From the NCBI GenBank assembly GCA_028767165.1, contig JARACJ010000008.1, forward strand, positions 151,271 through 215,270: a stretch of DNA of 64,000 nt, written 5' to 3'. The translations under genes were made by a program, and so were the position numbers. Each line of letters starts with the position of its first letter. Position 1 is the stretch's first letter. Origin of the DNA: Proteobacteria bacterium DTSAM18 (GTDB lineage: Bacteria > Myxococcota_A > UBA796 > GCA-2862545). A model generated the notes under the pieces. That model saw nothing but the letters and a program-made list of their open reading frames with translations. It ran no database searches and was not told where the DNA came from. This document shows, piece after piece, positions 44,824 to 51,674 of this stretch.

Positions 44824-45798
44824 TCAGCGCAGGTGGGAGGGAACGTGGCGGAGGGGGCCGTCGGCCGTGAGCAGATCGGCCCAGGCGCGCGCCAGGGGGT
44901 GGTGCCGCTGCAGCCAGAAGCTCTCGCCGACGGCGTTGTTCTCGAGGAACACCAGCTCGCCGGAGGGGGTCTCGATGAGGTCCGCGGAGCCGTAGTGGGT
45001 GTGCAGGCGGTCGTGCAGGGCCAGGATGCGGCGCCGGGTGGCACGGTCGAGGCGGAACGGACGCCAGGCATCGAGTGTGCGCTCCCCCACCCTGCGCCAG
45101 TCGCCCTGTGCTCCCTTCAGCTCGGCCGTGGGAAGGCGGACGGCGAACACCTGCTCGCCCACCACCACCACGCGCAGCTCCCCGGCCTTGGGGACGGCCT
45201 CCTGCAGGATCATCGGGCAGCCCTGGAGGGCATCGAGGGCCTGCAGGTCGTCGGGAGCGAGCACGTTGGTGTAGACCGTGCCGCCACCGGTCCGCACGTC
45301 GGTGAACATCTTGGCGACGACGGGGCCGTCCAGGCTGGCCACGAAGGCGCGGGCGTCGTCCGGATCATTGGTCTCGAGGGTGCGGGGCACACGCAGCCCC
45401 ACCTCGGCCGCGAGCCCCAGCTGCAGGGCCTTGTGGCGGGCGCGGGCATAGACCGCCGGCGGATCGACCCAGAAGGCGGGGCTGTCGGCCAGGGAGGCGA
45501 GGACCACGTGGCGGGTCTCTCCCCGGACGGCATGGGCCATGTCCGCCGGCCAGTCGGCGGGAACGGCGGCCCCGAAGGCCAGGCGCCGGGCCCAGACGCT
45601 GTGGATGTCGGACAGCCCGAGCCGGCCCTGCCCCGGCACGTCGATCCAGCCCTCGCCGGGGCCGGACCACTGCACGCCGCCGCCGAGAGGCATGCGGTCG
45701 GTGGCACACACCCAGGGCGTGGCCCCTCGCGCCCGGATCGCCTCGGCGGCGTCCCGGACGGCCCCGTCACCGGAGCGGGTGAGGATGAGGACGTTCAC
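44824..45798 (-). CDS. ATP-grasp graspetide ligase, second copy
   Basis: A 324-residue ATP-grasp enzyme. The GTG start at 45798 overlaps the preceding ligase stop (GTGA) and yields the family-like VNVLILTRSGDGAV. It has VVAKMFTD, LQEAVPKAGELRVVVVGEQVFAVRL, and GSADLIETPSGELVFLENNAVGESFWL. The metal-binding motif reads ENNAVGE where the other three copies have E-x-N-P-x-G-E, the most divergent of the set; the Glu and Asn ligands remain. By motif it pairs with the fourth copy. Confidence 0.9.
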   Translation of the reverse strand: MNVLILTRSGDGAVRDAAEAIRARGATPWVCATDRMPLGGGVQWSGPGEGWIDVPGQGRLGLSDIHSVWARRLAFGAAVPADWPADMAHAVRGETRHVVLASLADSPAFWVDPPAVYARARHKALQLGLAAEVGLRVPRTLETNDPDDARAFVASLDGPVVAKMFTDVRTGGGTVYTNVLAPDDLQALDALQGCPMILQEAVPKAGELRVVVVGEQVFAVRLPTAELKGAQGDWRRVGERTLDAWRPFRLDRATRRRILALHDRLHTHYGSADLIETPSGELVFLENNAVGESFWLQRHHPLARAWADLLTADGPLRHVPSHLR

Positions 45799-46739
45799 GC
45801 CGCCTCCAACAGGGCTGCGGCGAGGGCCTGGGAGATGGGCAGCCCGAGGGCATGCTCGAGCATGCCCCACTCCCCTGCCGGGTTGACCTCGAGGAACACC
45901 GGTGGCCCCTCGTCCGGCACCATCAGATCGATGGCGCCCTGGACCAGTCCGAGGGCGTCCATGAGGGCGCAGAGGCGCTGGTGGGTGTCGGCGTCGAGCG
46001 CTCCGGGCAGCCAACGCGTCCGTCGGGCACGCCAGTCGACCTCGTCCTCGCCGAGCATCAGGCGTCCGACGAAGGCCTGTCCCGCCACCCAGGCCACCCG
46101 GAGCTCCTCACGGGCCCTCACGCGGGGCTGGAAGCACATTGGACCGGCCCGCAGGGCGTCGAGGTGGGCGTGATCCTCCCTCGTGAGGCGGCGGGTGGGG
46201 ATACGGGGACCGCCGCCGGACAGGCTCACGTGGGCGTTGTGGAGCATCTTGCAGACGAGGTCGTGGCCATGGGCCGCCGAGAAGGCACGGACCTCGTCCG
46301 GGTCGTTGGTGACCAGGGTGTCGGGTACCGCGAGGCCCACCCTGCGGGCGACGGCGAGCTGCCGAAGCTTGTGGCCCTCCACCCGGGAGGCCGCGGCGGG
46401 AGGGTTGATCCAGCGGGCGTCGGCCAGGATGTCCTGCAGGCCCGTCCAGTGCATCCGGCACTCACGACCCACGATGCGGTGGGATCCCGCGTCACCGGAC
46501 AGGTTGGAGGGCGGTGCCAGCCGGCGCTGGTAGACCGCGGCCACGTCGTCGACCCACGCACCGTCGACCCGGATGCGGGCTCGGCAGTCGGTGCCCACGT
46601 GGAGCTGCAGATCGAGCGACGCCGGGTACCGGTCCGTGTCGATGCGCAGGGGGCGGTGGCCCAGGCGCACCACGGCCTCGGCCACCTTGTCGGGAACGTA
46701 GCTGTCGCGCGAGTGGGTCAGGATCAGCGCTGTCGCCAT
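45795..46739 (-). CDS. ATP-grasp graspetide ligase, first copy
   Basis: A 314-residue ATP-grasp enzyme, first after the precursor gene. Start ATG 46739 (MATALILTHSRDSYVPDKVAEAV); an upstream in-frame frame extends into the intergenic hairpin and is Arg-rich, so it is rejected. It has LRIDTDRYPASLDLQL, close to the DTDRFP of MdnB/MdnC proteins, then LVCKMLHN, FQPRVRAREELRVAWVAGQAFVGRL, and GAIDLMVPDEGPPVFLEVNPAGEWGML. It groups with the third copy. Confidence 0.9.
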   Translation of the reverse strand: MATALILTHSRDSYVPDKVAEAVVRLGHRPLRIDTDRYPASLDLQLHVGTDCRARIRVDGAWVDDVAAVYQRRLAPPSNLSGDAGSHRIVGRECRMHWTGLQDILADARWINPPAAASRVEGHKLRQLAVARRVGLAVPDTLVTNDPDEVRAFSAAHGHDLVCKMLHNAHVSLSGGGPRIPTRRLTREDHAHLDALRAGPMCFQPRVRAREELRVAWVAGQAFVGRLMLGEDEVDWRARRTRWLPGALDADTHQRLCALMDALGLVQGAIDLMVPDEGPPVFLEVNPAGEWGMLEHALGLPISQALAAALLEAA

Positions 46740-46873
46740 GGCGTGCGGCCTCTGCAGGGCGCCGGAACCCCCAAGGGTCAGGAGAAGGCTCCGGCGACGA
46801 AGGGTGTCCACCGCAGGGCGGACGGGATGCGAGCGGGATCCAGGCACCCGGGAGGGGCCGGATCCACGCAGGC

Positions 46874-46902
46874 GTCGGGCCCGGCACGAAGCCGGACCCG
46901 AC
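46874..46902 (-). terminator. Hairpin between precursor and ligase genes (possible attenuator)
   Basis: Fourteen bases after the precursor stop, a 12-bp stem with one G-T pair and a five-base loop (46874-46885 with 46891-46902) can form. There is no T-run. In RiPP operons a partial terminator or processing hairpin here often keeps precursor levels above enzyme levels; that role is inferred. The other 130 bases of the gap to the first ligase hold nothing recognisable. Confidence 0.55.
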
Positions 46903-46915
46903 CTCGGTCGACGGC

Positions 46916-47098
46916 CTACCAGTCGATGTAGATGTCGTCGTCGCCGTCGGAGGGGTACTTCATGGTCTCGGGCTGCTTGTCCTTCCACCACTCCTTCTTG
47001 TCGGCGGTACCGGACTCGGCACCGGCCTTGACGTCCGTCTTGACCTCGGTCTCTTCCTGCTTCTCCACGAAGCGCATGAAGAACGGCTGCTTGGCCAT
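46916..47098 (-). CDS. Microviridin-type graspetide precursor peptide
   Basis: A 60-residue peptide, ATG 47098 with GGAG seven bases upstream. The leader carries QPFFMRFVEKQ at residues 4-14, matching the conserved PFFARFL recognition motif of microviridin leaders. The C-terminal core is T45-M-K47-Y-P-S50-D51-G-D53-D54-D55, matching the TxKYPSDxEE/D core in which Thr-Asp and Ser-Glu/Asp esters and a Lys-Glu/Asp amide are made. The peptide then continues IYIDW, giving extra acidic acceptors (D55, D59) beyond the classical six ring residues. No Gly-Gly lies before the core; AGA (25-27) and SG (29-30) are the nearest small-residue sites. Microviridins are typically serine-protease inhibitors; activity here is unknown. 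Confidence 0.93.
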   Translation of the reverse strand: MAKQPFFMRFVEKQEETEVKTDVKAGAESGTADKKEWWKDKQPETMKYPSDGDDDIYIDW

Positions 47099-47296
47099 GG
47101 GCTACTCCATTTTCTGGCGGGGTCGTTCATCGACCGCGCGCCAGGACCGTAGAGCGGCGCCTCCGGGAAGCCATCCCACCGATCTCCCACATCCCCGCCC
47201 ATCAGGCCGTTTCGGGTGGGGAGGTCGTACTTTCCCGGACGTCGGACCGTGGCGGCCTCCCCTCGGCTCCCTGCGCTCCTGGCCACCGGGCCCGGC

Positions 47297-48205
47297 TCAC
47301 GTGGTCCGGGCGACCTCCGCCAGGAGACCCCGCAGCCAACGCACGGCCGGATCCCGGTGGCTACGCCGGTGTCCGTACATCCGCATCGTGATGCCGGGGA
47401 TCTCCACCGGGAGGGGCCGGAGCACGAGCGGCAGCTCCCGGCAGAACGCCTCCGCGAGGCGGCGCGGACACGTGAGGAGCAGATCCGTCTGCACCAGGAT
47501 CGCGCCGGCGCTGGCGAAGTGGTTCAGCCCGAGACGCACCCGACGCGCCAGGCCGGATTCGGCGAGCACGCGGTCGACCGATCCCTGCAGATCGCCGCTG
47601 AGGGTGAACATCATGTGCTCGGACGCGAGGAAGGCATCCAGCGTGACCGCGCCCTCGGCGAGCGGATGGGCTTCGCGCACCAGGCACACGAAGTCCTCCG
47701 CGTAGAGCACCTCGCTCGGGTACTCCGCTTCCGAAGGCACCTCGAAGTATCCGGCGAGGGCCAGATCCATCTCGCCCCGACGCAGGGACTCGGCCGGGAA
47801 GCCGACCCGCAGATCCCGGGTGGCGAGCTGCACACCTGGCGCCTCCTCCTGCAGCCGCGCCATCAAGGCGGGCAGCAACGTGACCTCGAGCATGTCGGTG
47901 GTGCCGATGTCGAACCGGCGGCGGGAGGTGGCGGGATCGAAGGCGTCGGGCGCGATCATGGCCCGCACCTGGCCGAGGGCGTGCGCCACATGCAGGGCCA
48001 GGGCCTCGGCTCGGGGCGTGGGCACCATGCGTGCGCCCGCCCGGACGAACAGCTCGTCGTCGAAGGCGTCCCGCATGCGGCGCAGGGCGTGGCTCATGGC
48101 GGACTGGGTGACGCCGATCCGTGAGGCGGCGGCGGTGACGCTGCCCGTCTCCAGCAGCGCCTCGAAGGCCACGAGGAGGTTCAGATCCAGCTCCGTCAGT
48201 CGCAC
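47297..48205 (-). CDS. LysR-family transcriptional regulator
   Basis: A 302-residue LTTR. The N-terminal winged helix-turn-helix reads LDLNLLVAFEALLETGSVTAAASRIGVTQSAMSHALRRMRD, and a periplasmic-binding-like effector domain follows from about 90 (RRRFDIGTTDMLEVTLLPAL). The GTG start at 48205, with GGGGGAGG four bases upstream, puts the HTH at the usual position; two upstream ATGs (48235, 48244) would overlap the probable operator. It is divergent from the DJ-1/PfpI gene, the normal arrangement for an LTTR and its target. It also points toward the graspetide precursor 198 bp downstream, but no direct link is shown. Confidence 0.9.
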   Translation of the reverse strand: MRLTELDLNLLVAFEALLETGSVTAAASRIGVTQSAMSHALRRMRDAFDDELFVRAGARMVPTPRAEALALHVAHALGQVRAMIAPDAFDPATSRRRFDIGTTDMLEVTLLPALMARLQEEAPGVQLATRDLRVGFPAESLRRGEMDLALAGYFEVPSEAEYPSEVLYAEDFVCLVREAHPLAEGAVTLDAFLASEHMMFTLSGDLQGSVDRVLAESGLARRVRLGLNHFASAGAILVQTDLLLTCPRRLAEAFCRELPLVLRPLPVEIPGITMRMYGHRRSHRDPAVRWLRGLLAEVARTT

Positions 48206-48220
48206 GGCTCCTCCCCCATC

Positions 48221-48247
48221 ATGAACATCATTCATGTCCTCCATGAA
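48221..48247. promoter_or_regulatory. Probable LysR operator with three half-sites
   Basis: ATGAA-N5-TTCAT at 48221-48235 fits the T-N11-A LTTR box, and a further ATGAA at 48243-48247 makes a third half-site facing TTCAT. It lies between the LysR start and the divergent PfpI-like gene, where autoregulation and target activation usually occur. Confidence 0.55.
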
Positions 48248-48324
48248 GAGATACCATTCGACTCATACCACGAGGACGCCTACATACGGGCCAGCCAGAC
48301 CCCACGAACCACAGGACGAAGCAC

Positions 48325-49146
48325 ATGAACCACCGCACCCCCCTCCTCGCTGCCGTCGGCCTCGCCGCCCTCGCCTGTGCCCCCCGCAGCCAGGGCCCGG
48401 CCGCCTCCCCCGACGCCGCCGGCCAGGTCGAGCCCGCCGCCGAGATCGCGCAGCCCATCGACGACGCCCCCCGCGCCCTCATCGTGGTCACCTCCCACGG
48501 CACCATGGGCGAGACCGGCGAGCCCACCGGCTACTACCTGTCCGAGGTGGTGCACCCGTACTTCGCGCTGCACGAGGCCGGCATCGAGGTGGACTTCGCG
48601 AGCCCCGAGGGCGGCAAGGCGCCCGCCGACCCCAAGAGCCTGAAGCTCGACGAGGACGAGGAGCTGGCCCGCTTCTGGAACGATGCCTCCCTCCGCGGCC
48701 GCCTCGAGGCCACGGTGCCGCTGGGCCAGGTCGACGCAGGCGACTACGACGCCATCCTGTTCGCCGGCGGCCACGGCACCATGTGGGACTTCCCCACCGA
48801 CGCGAACGTGGCCCGGCTCGGCCGCGAGATCTTCGAGTCCGACGGCGTGGTGGCCGCGGTCTGCCACGGCCCCGCCGCGCTGGTGGGCATCACCCTGAGC
48901 GACGGCACCCCCATCGTGCAGGGGCGCGACATCACCACCTTCAGCGACGTCGAGGAGGCCAAGGTGGAGCTCACCGACACCGTGCCCTTCCTGCTGGAGA
49001 CCCGCCTGCGGGAGCAGGGCGGACAGGTGACCACCGCCGAGCCCTGGCAGGCCCACGCCGTGGTCGACGGCCGGCTGGTGACCGGCCAGAACCCCGCGTC
49101 AGCCCGTGAGGTCGGCGAGGCCGTGGCGAAGCTGCTCACCGAGTGA
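48325..49146 (+). CDS. DJ-1/PfpI-family lipoprotein (Hsp31-like)
   Basis: A 273-residue exported protein. The signal ends in lipobox ALAC (Cys18). The DJ-1/PfpI core shows YYLSEVVHPYFALHEAGIEVDFASPEGG, FAGGHGTMWDFP and the nucleophile elbow VAAVCHGPAALVG, as in Hsp31/class I glutamine-amidotransferase-like chaperone-glyoxalases. A lipid-anchored location is unusual for this family, which is mostly cytosolic. It probably belongs to the LysR regulon across the 119-bp divergent promoter region. Confidence 0.88.
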   Translation: MNHRTPLLAAVGLAALACAPRSQGPAASPDAAGQVEPAAEIAQPIDDAPRALIVVTSHGTMGETGEPTGYYLSEVVHPYFALHEAGIEVDFASPEGGKAPADPKSLKLDEDEELARFWNDASLRGRLEATVPLGQVDAGDYDAILFAGGHGTMWDFPTDANVARLGREIFESDGVVAAVCHGPAALVGITLSDGTPIVQGRDITTFSDVEEAKVELTDTVPFLLETRLREQGGQVTTAEPWQAHAVVDGRLVTGQNPASAREVGEAVAKLLTE

Positions 49147-49158
49147 ACCCGTGCGGTC

Positions 49159-49179
49159 GGGGCGCTCGCCAGGCGCCCC
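49159..49179. terminator. Hairpin between PfpI-like gene and epmB
   Basis: GGGGCGC, seven bases, GCGCCCC: a perfect 7-bp stem in the 36-bp gap between convergent stops. No T-tract. Confidence 0.6.
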
Positions 49180-49182
49180 CCG

Positions 49183-50169
49183 TCAGGCCTGGCGCTCGGC
49201 CAGGTACGCCGCCACATCCACCTTGCCGGACCCGTCAGGCGGGTCGATCACGTACCGGGGCACGCCGAGGCCGCTCACCTTCGTCTTGAAGGCCTCGTAC
49301 AGCGCCAGGCCCCGCTCCAGCTCCACCCGGAAGTGGGCGTTGCCGGTGACGGCGTCGGTGTGGTGCAGGTAGTAGGGCTTGATGCCCACCTCGAGCAGGC
49401 GCTCGGACAGCTCGACGAGGGTATTGGCGTCGTCGTTGACGCCCCTCAGCATCACCGCCTGGTTGAGCACGCCGATGCCGTGCCGCTGCAGGCGGCGCAC
49501 GGCGTCGGCGACCTCCTGGTTCAGCTCCCGGGGGTGGTTGGCGTGGGTGACCACCCAGATGCGGCCGCGCTGGCCCAGCGCCTCGCACATGGCCTCGTCG
49601 AAGCGGTCGGGCCGGGTGACCAGGGCGCGGCTGTGGATGCGGATCCAGCGCACGCCGCCCTCCCGCAGGGCGTCGATGGAACCCAGGATGCGGGAGGTCT
49701 TCGCCGCCATGGGATCGCCACCGGAGAGGATCACCTCCCGCAGGCCGGCGTTCTTCAGGTAGTCGATGGCCGTGGCCAGCTCGGCATCCGTCGGGTCTTC
49801 CGCCTCGGTGGGGCTGTAGGTGCGGCGGAAGCAGTAGCGGCAGTACAGGTGGCAGCGCTTGGTGAGCAGCAGCAGGGCCCGATCGTCGTGCTTGCGGACC
49901 ACCCAGGGCACGGGCGTGCACTTGGCATCCCCCACCGGGTCGTCCAGATCGCCCTCGGCGGGCACGAGCTCGCCGGGATCGGGCAGCACCTGCCGGGCCA
50001 GCGGGTCGGCCGGGTCGGACAGGTTCATCCGCTGCAGGAAGCTACGCGTGATGCGGACCGGGAACAGGGCATCGGTGGCGTCCCAGATGGCCTTCAGATC
50101 GGGCCTGTCGACCAGAACTTCCTTGCGTCCAACGACGGTTCCTGCTCGCTTCGGCTGATCGTGATACAC
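49183..50169 (-). CDS. epmB: EF-P-(beta-lysine) pathway lysine 2,3-aminomutase
   Basis: A 328-residue radical SAM enzyme converting (S)-alpha-lysine to (R)-beta-lysine for EF-P modification. It has VRKHDDRALLLLTKRCHLYCRYCFRRTYS with the CxxxCxxC cluster, SGGDPMAAKT, and the PLP lysine region near the C-terminus (PDGSGK). It is shorter than free lysine aminomutase, as EpmB is. The likely GTG start is 50169; another GTG lies at 50178. It is divergent from efp with 36 bp between, and the genes share one EF-P locus. EpmB, EF-P and EpmA together form the full route except EpmC hydroxylation. Confidence 0.92.
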   Translation of the reverse strand: MYHDQPKRAGTVVGRKEVLVDRPDLKAIWDATDALFPVRITRSFLQRMNLSDPADPLARQVLPDPGELVPAEGDLDDPVGDAKCTPVPWVVRKHDDRALLLLTKRCHLYCRYCFRRTYSPTEAEDPTDAELATAIDYLKNAGLREVILSGGDPMAAKTSRILGSIDALREGGVRWIRIHSRALVTRPDRFDEAMCEALGQRGRIWVVTHANHPRELNQEVADAVRRLQRHGIGVLNQAVMLRGVNDDANTLVELSERLLEVGIKPYYLHHTDAVTGNAHFRVELERGLALYEAFKTKVSGLGVPRYVIDPPDGSGKVDVAAYLAERQA

Positions 50170-50205
50170 CCAGGCCACTCCAATCCACCCTTCGTGAGGG
50201 CGCAC

Positions 50206-50769
50206 ATGTACAACACTTCCGACATCCGCAACGGCCTGAAGGTCGAGATCGACGGCCAGGCCTGGGTCATCACCTACTTCCAATTCGTGAAGCCCGGCAA
50301 GGGCACCGCCTTCACCCGCACCAAGATGAAGAACCTCATCACGGGTTCCACCCTGGAGCGCACCTTCCGCACCGGTGAGAAGCTGGAGCCTGCAGACGTC
50401 GAAGAGCACGACATGCAGTACCTCTACAACGACGGTGAGGACTACCACTTCATGAACACCGAGACCTTCGAGCAGATCGCCATCCCGGCGAAGGTCCTCG
50501 GCGACGACGCGCTGTTCCTCCTCGAGGAGTCCATTGTCAACGTCCTGTTCTACAAGGGCCGCGCGGTCAACATCGACCTGCCGAACTTCGTCGAGCTCGA
50601 GGTGGCCTACACCGAGCCCGCCGTGAAGGGCAACACCGCCCAGGGCGCCACGAAGAACGCCGAGATGTCCACCGGCGCCACCGTGCAGGTGCCCCTGTTC
50701 ATCGAGCAGGGCGAGACCCTCAAGATCGACACCCGCACCCGTGAGTACGTGGAGCGCGTGAAGAAGTGA
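50206..50769 (+). CDS. efp: Elongation factor P
   Basis: A 187-residue translation factor that rescues ribosomes stalled at consecutive prolines. The N-terminal KOW-like domain has the modified-lysine loop VKPGKGTAFTRTKMKNL, the target Lys being K32. Two OB-fold domains follow, ending in DTRTREYVERVKK (family: DTRTGEYVxR). The start is ATG 50206 (MYNTSDIRNGL), with CGTGAGGG upstream. The epmA gene overlaps the stop by 4 bp. Confidence 0.96.
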   Translation: MYNTSDIRNGLKVEIDGQAWVITYFQFVKPGKGTAFTRTKMKNLITGSTLERTFRTGEKLEPADVEEHDMQYLYNDGEDYHFMNTETFEQIAIPAKVLGDDALFLLEESIVNVLFYKGRAVNIDLPNFVELEVAYTEPAVKGNTAQGATKNAEMSTGATVQVPLFIEQGETLKIDTRTREYVERVKK

Positions 50770-51674
50770 GCCCCTCGCTCCACGCCGAACACCTCCGCGC
50801 CCGTGGCCTCGTGCTGCGGGCGCTGCGGTCTTGGTTCGACGATCATGGCTACCTCGAGTGCCCCACCCCCGCGCGGGTCCCCTCCCCGGCCATGGAACCC
50901 ACGCTGTACGCCCTGCGCTGCGACGGCGGGTACCTGCGCACAAGCCCCGAGTTCGCCCTGAAGCGGGTGGTGGCCTCCGGCCTGCCCCGGGTCTACGAGA
51001 TCGGCCCCTGCTTCCGCGCCGAGGAGAAGTCCCCCTGGCACGCCACCGAGTTCCTCATGCTCGAGTGGTACCGGGTCGGCGCCAGCCTGGGCGACCTCAT
51101 GGACGAGGTGGAGCAGCTGGTGAACGCCGCCGCCGCCGCTTTGGGCCGTGAGCCCGTGAGGGGCTGGACCCGCGTGAGCGTCCGTGAGGCCTTCGAGGCC
51201 GTCACCGGCATCGACATCGCCCACGCCTCCGCCGCCGAGATCAGCCCCGACGACCCGGACGACTGGGACGGCGCCTTCTTCCGCCGGTGGGTGATGGACG
51301 TGGAGCAGAAGCTCCCCTTCCCCTGCTTCGTGCACGACTGGCCGGCGTCCCAGTGCGCCCTGGCCCGCGTGCATCCCGATCCCGAGTGGCCGGTGGCCCT
51401 GCGCTTCGAGGCCTTCCTCGGCGGCGTGGAGCTGGCCAACGCCTTCGACGAGCTCATCGACAGCAGCGAGCAGGCCCGCCGGTTCGACAAGGCCCGGGCC
51501 GAGCAGTCCGGTGCCGGCGACGCGCAGCACCCGGTGGACGAGGTGTTCGTGGACGCCGTCGGCCGCATGCCCCCCACCTGCGGCATCGCGCTGGGCGTCG
51601 ATCGGCTGGTGGCCGTGCTGCTGGGCGAGGATCAGATCCACACCCAGCGGGTGGCCCACCCGGACCTGTTCTAG
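50766..51674 (+). CDS. epmA: EF-P--(R)-beta-lysine ligase
   Basis: A 302-residue class II lysyl-tRNA synthetase-like enzyme without the anticodon-binding domain. GTG start at 50766 overlaps the efp stop. Motif 2 is YEIGPCFRAEEKSPWHATEFLMLEW; motif 3 is GIALGVDRLVAVLL. It activates beta-lysine and ligates it to EF-P Lys32. Its stop TAG overlaps the next convergent gene's stop in a shared CTAG. Confidence 0.94.
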   Translation: MSPSLHAEHLRARGLVLRALRSWFDDHGYLECPTPARVPSPAMEPTLYALRCDGGYLRTSPEFALKRVVASGLPRVYEIGPCFRAEEKSPWHATEFLMLEWYRVGASLGDLMDEVEQLVNAAAAALGREPVRGWTRVSVREAFEAVTGIDIAHASAAEISPDDPDDWDGAFFRRWVMDVEQKLPFPCFVHDWPASQCALARVHPDPEWPVALRFEAFLGGVELANAFDELIDSSEQARRFDKARAEQSGAGDAQHPVDEVFVDAVGRMPPTCGIALGVDRLVAVLLGEDQIHTQRVAHPDLF

